A stretch of DNA of 7,837 nucleotides from Prevotella sp. CAG:755. Its GTDB lineage: Bacteria; Bacteroidota; Bacteroidia; Bacteroidales; Bacteroidaceae. The stretch spans positions 3,535 through 11,371 of the forward strand of contig HF989200.1 in NCBI GenBank assembly GCA_000431275.1, written 5' to 3'. The notes beneath the pieces were generated by a model. The model saw nothing but the letters and a program-made list of their open reading frames with translations, did not search any database and was not told the DNA's origin. Below, piece by piece: positions 5,308 through 7,837 of the stretch. The first letter of the stretch is position 1. Each line of letters opens with the position of its first letter. A program made the position numbers and the translations under genes.

Positions 5308-7837
5308 ATGGACGAATATATCCGCGTTAAAGGCGCCCGGGTGAACAACTTGAAGAACGTCGACCTCGACATTCCCCGCGACCGCCTCATCGTCATCACC
5401 GGCCTGTCGGGCTCGGGCAAGTCGTCGCTTGCGTTCGACACCCTCTACGCCGAGGGGCAGCGCCGTTATGTCGAGAGCCTCTCGGCCTATGCCCGCCAGT
5501 TCCTGGGCCGTATGCACAAGCCCGAGTGCGACTACATAAAAGGCCTCCCGCCTGCCATTGCCATCGAGCAGAAGGTCACGAGCCGCAACCCGCGCTCCAC
5601 GGTCGGCACCTCTACTGAGGTGTACGACTACCTCCGCCTGCTTTACGCCCGTGTCGGCCGTACGTTCTCGCCCCTCAGTGGCTGTGAGGTGAAGCGCCAT
5701 ACCACGGAGGACGTGGTGCAGTGTGCGCTCAGCTATTCGCCCGGAACGCGTTTCACCGTCCTGGCCCCGGTGCGCGTGCCCGACGGCCGCACGCTCCGCG
5801 AGCAGCTGGAGATTGACTTGAAGCAAGGGCTCACGCGTATTGACGCCGGTGGCGAGATGATGCGTATAGAGGACTATCTCGACCAGCACGCCGGCGAGCC
5901 TGACGCCGACCCTTCCACCCTTGCCTTGCTCATCGACCGTATGTCCGTCTCCGGCGAGAAGGACGCCATAGCCCGTCTTGTGGATTCGGCCGAGACCGCC
6001 TTTTTCGAGGGCGACGGCGAGTGCATGCTCCGTGTCTACCCCTCGCGCGCCATCCACCGCTTCTCGACGCGCTTCGAGGCCGACGGGATGACCTTCCGCG
6101 AGCCTGACGACAACATGTTCTCCTTCAATTCGCCCCTTGGCGCCTGCCCGCGCTGCGAAGGCTTCGGCCGCGTTATCGGACTCGACGAGGCTCTCGTCGT
6201 GCCCAACCGCGCGTTGAGCGTCTACGACGGTGCGGTGATGTGTTGGCGTGGAGAGAAAATGGGCATGTGGCGCGAGGAATTCTGCCGGCGGGCCGAGAAA
6301 AAAGGGTTCCCAATCTTTGTGCCTTATTATAAGCTTACGCGCGAGCAGCGGGACCTGCTCTGGCACGGCGACGCCAAGGAGCGTGCCCTGCCCAAGGAGG
6401 AGCAAGTGTCGATCGATGCTTTCTTCCGAATGCTCGAAGAGAACCAATACAAGATCCAGTATCGCGTGATGCTCGCCCGTTATCGCGGAAAGACCGTCTG
6501 CCCCGAGTGTCACGGCACTCGCCTTAAACGTGAGGCTTCTTACGTCAAGGTGGGCGGCCGGGCCATTGCCGAGCTTGTCGACTTGCCTGTCACGGACCTC
6601 CTCGACTTCTTCGAGCATCTCGAACTCACTGAGGCGGAGCAGCGCGTGGCCGACCGCCTGCTCACCGAGATACGCAGCCGCCTTCACTTCCTTGTCGATG
6701 TCGGCTTGGGCTATCTTACGCTCAACCGGCTCAGCAACTCGCTCTCCGGCGGCGAGAGCCAGCGCATCAACCTGGCTACCTCGCTGGGCAGTTCGCTTGT
6801 CGGTTCGCTTTACATCCTTGACGAGCCGAGCATCGGCCTCCACAGCCGCGACACGGAGCGCCTTATCAGTGTCTTGCGCCGGCTCCAGCAGTTGGGCAAC
6901 ACCGTCATCGTCGTCGAACACGACGAGGAGATCATCCGGGCTGCCGACTACATCATCGACATTGGCCCCGAGGCAGGACGGGGCGGCGGCCAGGTGGTCT
7001 ATCAGGGCGACCTCTCCGACCTGCGGCCCGGGTCGGAGAGCCACACGGTGCGCTACCTCCTTCACGAAGAGACAATCGACGTCCCCGCCAGCCGCCGTGC
7101 CTGGAACCGCAGCCTGCTCGTGCGTGGTGCCAGGGAGAACAACCTTGCAGGCATTGACGTGCGCTTTCCGCTCAACGTGATGACCGTTGTCACCGGAGTG
7201 AGCGGTTCGGGCAAGTCCACCCTTGTGCGTGACATCCTCTACCGCGGGATGAAACGCCATTTCGACGAAGTCTGCGATCGGCCCGGCGAGTTTATCGCCC
7301 TCGAAGGTGATCTCGACGCCCTCAGTGGTGTGGATTTCGTCGACCAGAACCCTATCGGCAGGTCGTCGCGCTCAAATCCCGTGACCTACGTCAAGGCTTA
7401 CGACGAGATACGGCGGCTCATGGCGGAGCAGCCTCTGGCGCAGCAGATGGGCTTCACGGCGGCCTACTTCTCCTTCAACACCGACGGAGGGCGCTGCGAG
7501 GAATGCAAGGGAGAGGGCCTGGTGAAAGTGGAGATGCAGTTCATGGCCGACCTCGTGCTGGAATGTGAATCCTGTCACGGCAAGCGGTTCAAGAGCGAGG
7601 TGCTCGAAGTGCGCTATGAGGGCAAGAACATTTACGACATCCTTGAAATGACCGTCAATCAGGCCATTGAGTTTTTCAGCGAGCACGGCCAGCCGCGCAT
7701 CGCCCGCCGGCTGAAACCCTTGCAGGACGTCGGGCTGGGCTACATCAAGCTCGGGCAGTCGTCCAGCACCCTCTCGGGCGGTGAGAACCAGCGTGTGAAG
7801 CTCGCCTACTATCTCGGGCAGGAGCGCGTGGCCCCGA
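5308..7837 (+). CDS. uvrA: Excinuclease ABC subunit A (UvrA), 3' end outside window
   Basis: About 843 N-terminal codons of a protein usually near 940 residues. UvrA is the DNA-damage-sensing twin ABC ATPase that loads UvrB in nucleotide excision repair. Seen: first Walker A GLSGSGKSS (32-40); the RNPRSTVGT stretch; a UvrB-binding region at about 130-250; CPRC (280-283) and CPEC (398-401); first signature LSGGESQR (479-486) and Walker B LDEP (504-507); second Walker A GVSGSGKST (630-638); the DNA-binding zinc finger CEEC (730-733), 19 residues, CESC (753-756); and second signature LSGGENQR (822-829). The second Walker B lies past the window. The first CxxC of the E. coli zinc site 1 is missing: Phe256 and Asp259 occupy those places. 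I chose ATG 5308 (MDEYIRVKGARVNNLKN) because UvrA usually starts a few residues before this motif; ATG 5287 would add seven residues. It is divergent from the EF-G2 gene. Some Bacteroidota carry two UvrA paralogues, so which one this is stays open. Confidence 0.95.
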   Translation, partial: MDEYIRVKGARVNNLKNVDLDIPRDRLIVITGLSGSGKSSLAFDTLYAEGQRRYVESLSAYARQFLGRMHKPECDYIKGLPPAIAIEQKVTSRNPRSTVGTSTEVYDYLRLLYARVGRTFSPLSGCEVKRHTTEDVVQCALSYSPGTRFTVLAPVRVPDGRTLREQLEIDLKQGLTRIDAGGEMMRIEDYLDQHAGEPDADPSTLALLIDRMSVSGEKDAIARLVDSAETAFFEGDGECMLRVYPSRAIHRFSTRFEADGMTFREPDDNMFSFNSPLGACPRCEGFGRVIGLDEALVVPNRALSVYDGAVMCWRGEKMGMWREEFCRRAEKKGFPIFVPYYKLTREQRDLLWHGDAKERALPKEEQVSIDAFFRMLEENQYKIQYRVMLARYRGKTVCPECHGTRLKREASYVKVGGRAIAELVDLPVTDLLDFFEHLELTEAEQRVADRLLTEIRSRLHFLVDVGLGYLTLNRLSNSLSGGESQRINLATSLGSSLVGSLYILDEPSIGLHSRDTERLISVLRRLQQLGNTVIVVEHDEEIIRAADYIIDIGPEAGRGGGQVVYQGDLSDLRPGSESHTVRYLLHEETIDVPASRRAWNRSLLVRGARENNLAGIDVRFPLNVMTVVTGVSGSGKSTLVRDILYRGMKRHFDEVCDRPGEFIALEGDLDALSGVDFVDQNPIGRSSRSNPVTYVKAYDEIRRLMAEQPLAQQMGFTAAYFSFNTDGGRCEECKGEGLVKVEMQFMADLVLECESCHGKRFKSEVLEVRYEGKNIYDILEMTVNQAIEFFSEHGQPRIARRLKPLQDVGLGYIKLGQSSSTLSGGENQRVKLAYYLGQERVAP

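Noticed and set aside
5290..7260. A 656-codon open frame on the - strand opposite uvrA
   Set aside because: It overlaps the conserved uvrA coding sequence throughout and lacks any family motif; codon bias of uvrA on the + strand explains it.

Overview
The window is high-GC DNA (roughly 60% by eye) from a member of the Bacteroidota, probably order Bacteroidales. Three things point there: the protein sequences (Bacteroidales-style GDP-mannose dehydratase, an EF-G2-like factor and UvrA), start codons without Shine-Dalgarno sequences, and promoter-like boxes of the Bacteroidota type (TTTG about 19 nt from a TAnnTTTG-like box). No genus can be fixed from the sequence alone.

Left part (1-2520, + strand): a nucleotide-sugar operon. 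The 3' end of a probable mannose-6-phosphate isomerase gene (manA) is followed at 19 nt by gmd (GDP-mannose 4,6-dehydratase) and at 24 nt by fcl (GDP-L-fucose synthase). Together they cover the entry step and the last two steps of the de novo GDP-L-fucose route. The phosphomannomutase and GDP-mannose pyrophosphorylase steps must be encoded elsewhere. GDP-fucose is the donor for fucosylated surface glycans and glycoproteins. The operon ends at a perfect 22-bp hairpin with a T-run.

Middle (2776-4932, - strand): a convergent gene for a complete EF-G paralogue of the EF-G2 type. Its G domain has DCPGSDDF where canonical EF-G has DTPGHVDF, so the catalytic histidine is replaced by serine. Its G2 and G4 motifs are also altered, yet the domain IV translocation tip is kept. 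Related EF-G2 of Bacteroides is reported to translocate ribosomes without GTP hydrolysis and to matter during starvation and gut colonisation. A good Bacteroidota promoter lies upstream and a terminator hairpin downstream.

Right part (5308-7837, + strand): uvrA, divergent from the EF-G2 gene and cut by the window end after about 843 codons. Both Walker A motifs and both ABC signatures are present, but the first cysteine pair of the first zinc site is missing.

The feature least explained by ordinary annotation is a pair of related repeat elements on either side of the EF-G2 gene (2540-2628 and 5054-5143), in opposite orientation. Each has a palindromic core (CTGACAG-6 nt-CTGTCAG) followed by units that begin with CTGTCAGCCG and recur at exactly 21 nt. 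One copy forms the fcl terminator; the other lies between the divergent EF-G2 and uvrA promoters and produces a false 74-codon N-terminal extension of the EF-G2 reading frame.
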